Assembly: GCA_030641505.1 (NCBI GenBank)
Contig: DAOWHI010000142.1
Coordinates: 1 to 7,352 of the forward strand
Length of the DNA: 7,352 nt
Direction of reading: 5' to 3'
Source of the DNA: Gemmatimonadota bacterium
Lineage (GTDB): Bacteria; Gemmatimonadota; Gemmatimonadetes; JACCXV01; JAHWKZ01
Part shown: positions 6,077 to 7,352 of the stretch, one piece after another
How the letters are laid out: the number at the start of each line of letters is the position of its first letter
How positions within the stretch are numbered: position 1 is the first letter of the stretch
Translations under genes and position numbers: made by a program
The notes under the pieces: generated by a model
Seen by the model: the letters and a program-made list of their open reading frames with translations, nothing else
Told to the model about the DNA's origin: nothing
Database searches by the model: none

Positions 6077-6498
6077 CAGGAGGGAATGATATCGAGCCGC
6101 CGACCTGCAGCGTCGAGAACTCCGTTGACGAAGCGAGCCGAGTCCTTTCCGCCGTAACGATCCGCCAACTGGATCGCCTCGTCGATCGTTACCTTGAATG
6201 GGACGTCACTTATGTAACAGAACTCGACCAGGGCGAGCCGCAGTATGGATCGATCGATGACCGACATCCGGGCGGGATCCCAGTTCTCTGCTGCCTGATC
6301 GACCATCATGTCGATCTCATCCATGTTTTTCGAAAGCGCTGCGAGGATCTCTTCAGCGAAAGACCGCGTGCCGGAAGCGATTCTCCGCCGACTAAAGAAG
6401 TCTTGTGCTTCATCCGAAAGCGACCGGGAGCGGCTCTGAATCTCCCATGCGTACAGAATCTGAAGCACCCAACGCCGTGCCTTGTGGCGACGCTTCAT
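6076..6498 (-). CDS. nusB: transcription antitermination factor NusB
   Basis: A 140-residue protein, the usual NusB length. The basic N-terminus KRRHKARRWVLQILYAWE (2-19) matches the RNA-binding Arg-rich start and first helix of the family. The C-terminal half carries the diagnostic run NWDPARMSVIDRSILRLA (72-89), then VTIDEAIQLADRYG (103-116) and SARFVNGVLDA (120-130). NusB binds boxA RNA together with NusE (ribosomal protein S10) and takes part in the antitermination complex that helps rRNA transcription and maturation. The gene directly follows ribH, a very common bacterial arrangement. Its ATG shares ATGA with the ribH stop, and a GAGG lies about 12 nt upstream, a little far for a normal ribosome site, which fits coupling. 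The next gene starts 33 nt downstream. Confidence 0.96.
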   Translation of the reverse strand: MKRRHKARRWVLQILYAWEIQSRSRSLSDEAQDFFSRRRIASGTRSFAEEILAALSKNMDEIDMMVDQAAENWDPARMSVIDRSILRLALVEFCYISDVPFKVTIDEAIQLADRYGGKDSARFVNGVLDAAGRRLDIIPS

Positions 6499-7007
6499 CG
6501 GACCCGGAATCCTCGCACGGCAGGTTCGGTCTCGGCCAAGCGCGTGTAAAGGGACAGTTGCGAGAGCACAGCGCGGGCAGCTTCTCCGCCTTTGTCACCG
6601 CCTTGCCGGCTAGCACGTTGCTCCGCCTGCTCTCGAGTATCGGTCGTCAACACGCCAAACCCGAGGGGAATGTTCAGATCGACCGCCAGCCGCTGAAGTC
6701 CTTGAGCCGCAGCTTCGGCGATGATGTCGAAGTGCGGGGTCTCGCCACGAATCACCGCGCCAAGCGCGACAACGGCATCGATATCTTGCCGCAAGCCGAC
6801 CACCTGGCGGCAGGCGGGGGCTAGCTCAAAGGCGCCAGCCACGTGGTGTTCCTCGATATCGGGTTCGACCACACCGGCGGCGAGCAGCGCTTCACGAGCA
6901 CCAGCGGCCAGTTCGCTCGTGATCTGCTCGTTGAATTCCGCGACCACCAGCGCGACTCGCTTTCCCGTGGCATCGATCTCCGACTTGTGTGCGCCTCCAG
7001 TTACCAC
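6495..7007 (-). CDS. ribH: 6,7-dimethyl-8-ribityllumazine synthase (riboflavin synthase beta subunit)
   Basis: A 170-residue lumazine synthase. It joins 5-amino-6-ribitylaminouracil with 3,4-dihydroxy-2-butanone 4-phosphate to form the direct precursor of riboflavin. Active-site elements align with the Bacillus subtilis enzyme at a near-constant offset of +4: Phe25 in AEFNE stacks on the pyrimidine, GAFELA (58-63) lies at the substrate site, GAVIRGETPHFD (83-94) holds the phosphate loop and His92 (the His88 equivalent), and Arg131, Lys139 and Glu142 match Arg127, Lys135 and Glu138. There is a short non-conserved N-terminal extension (about 1-15) and a C-terminal tail of about 16 residues beyond the B. 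subtilis length. The start is GTG at 7007, preceded by GGGTGG as a plausible ribosome site, 12 nt after the RibBA stop. It overlaps nusB by 4 nt. All catalytic residues are present, so the enzyme should be active. Confidence 0.97.
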   Translation of the reverse strand: MVTGGAHKSEIDATGKRVALVVAEFNEQITSELAAGAREALLAAGVVEPDIEEHHVAGAFELAPACRQVVGLRQDIDAVVALGAVIRGETPHFDIIAEAAAQGLQRLAVDLNIPLGFGVLTTDTREQAEQRASRQGGDKGGEAARAVLSQLSLYTRLAETEPAVRGFRVR

Positions 7008-7019
7008 GTTACCACCCGC

Positions 7020-7352
7020 TCATTGTCGAAGGAGGTGCCCAAGCTTGTCGCGCTTAGTTTCGAGATAGCGTCGATTATAAGCGGTGGGTTCGATCTCGAT
7101 CGGGACGTGCTCGGTAATCTTGAGTCCATAGCCCTCGATCGCCGCTCGCTTCCGCGGGTTATTGGTCAGCAGTCGCAATGTGGTCAATCCGAGATCCACG
7201 AGGATTTGACACCCGATACCATAGTCGCGTGGATCGGCTCGAAAACCGAGGTGCTCATTGGCCTCGACAGTGTCGAGACCCTCATCCTGAAGCATGTACG
7301 CCTTGAGCTTGTTGACGAGCCCAATGCCCCGGCCCTCCTGGTGCATATACAA
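7020..7352 (-). CDS. ribBA: GTP cyclohydrolase II domain, C-terminal part (probably bifunctional RibBA)
   Basis: The last 110 residues of a protein whose start lies beyond the right edge. GTP cyclohydrolase II opens GTP and releases formate and pyrophosphate in the first step of riboflavin synthesis. Seen here are QEGRGIGL (5-12 of the visible part), VEANEHLGF (29-37), ADPRDYGIGCQ (39-49), TNNPRK (63-68), GYGLKI and TKRDKLGHLL. Tyr19, Asp40 and Arg42 of the visible part align with Tyr105, Asp126 and Arg128 of Escherichia coli RibA. The three zinc-binding cysteines lie upstream, outside the window. RDYGIG-type sequence (instead of the RDF of E. coli RibA) resembles the two-domain RibBA proteins, which also make 3,4-dihydroxy-2-butanone 4-phosphate, but the N-terminal half is not visible, so a single-domain RibA is possible. 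The frame reads through the window edge, where the first codon is TTG, an interior Leu. The stop is 12 nt before ribH. Confidence 0.93.
   Translation of the reverse strand: MYMHQEGRGIGLVNKLKAYMLQDEGLDTVEANEHLGFRADPRDYGIGCQILVDLGLTTLRLLTNNPRKRAAIEGYGLKITEHVPIEIEPTAYNRRYLETKRDKLGHLLRQ

Noticed and set aside
5242..6549. A 435-codon open frame on the plus strand opposite the phosphoesterase and nusB genes
   Set aside because: It lies antisense to two genes with clear motifs and its translation shows no recognisable domain. Long antisense frames are common in GC-rich DNA.
1..7352. CRISPR array, insertion sequence, tRNA/rRNA genes, or defence system
   Set aside because: No regularly spaced direct repeats, transposase motifs, terminal inverted repeats, tRNA-like folds or nuclease/toxin domains were seen. 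Coding sequence fills nearly the whole window.

Overview
This 7.35 kb window is a dense block of ten genes, all on the minus strand, in GC-rich DNA (about 60% by eye). No intergenic gap exceeds 33 nt, and both end genes run off the window. Read in the direction of transcription (right to left), the order is: GTP cyclohydrolase II end of a RibA/RibBA protein (3' part only), ribH, nusB, a metallophosphoesterase, a class I SAM methyltransferase, a GT4 glycosyltransferase, a GT2 polyprenyl-phosphate-type glycosyltransferase with two C-terminal membrane helices, a second GT4 glycosyltransferase, a second SAM methyltransferase, and the N-terminal 156 residues of a large YfhO-like membrane protein.

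The first three genes are housekeeping. RibBA and RibH belong to riboflavin synthesis, and NusB is the transcription antitermination/rRNA factor that often follows ribH in bacteria. The next seven look like an envelope glycan or glycolipid module. Two soluble GT4 enzymes probably add sugars from nucleotide-sugar donors. The GT2 enzyme probably loads a sugar onto a polyprenyl phosphate at the membrane. The YfhO-like protein is a plausible GT-C type transferase that uses such lipid-linked sugars on the outer face. The two methyltransferases could decorate or cap the product. The acceptor and the sugars cannot be read from the sequence.

Six junctions overlap by 1-4 nt (ATGA, GTGA, TTGA or TGATG), which points to translational coupling along one transcript. 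The gaps of 33 nt (nusB to phosphoesterase) and 31 nt (GT2 to second GT4) divide the run into three tightly packed sub-blocks. The 31-nt gap is exactly bridged by a possible 11-codon minicistron. No terminator, promoter, tRNA, rRNA, mobile element or CRISPR array was found, and no stretch over 33 nt lacks a gene.

The organism is a bacterium with GC-rich DNA, but the window does not identify the phylum. ribH-nusB linkage is widespread. The run of envelope glycosylation genes directly behind it is more lineage-specific and would suit an environmental phylum such as Gemmatimonadota, which is only a guess. CGATCG is conspicuously frequent (about 21 sites by eye) and may be a genome signature. I see no clear new defence or mobile system. 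The most interesting content is the uncharacterised glycan cluster joined to the riboflavin/nusB operon.
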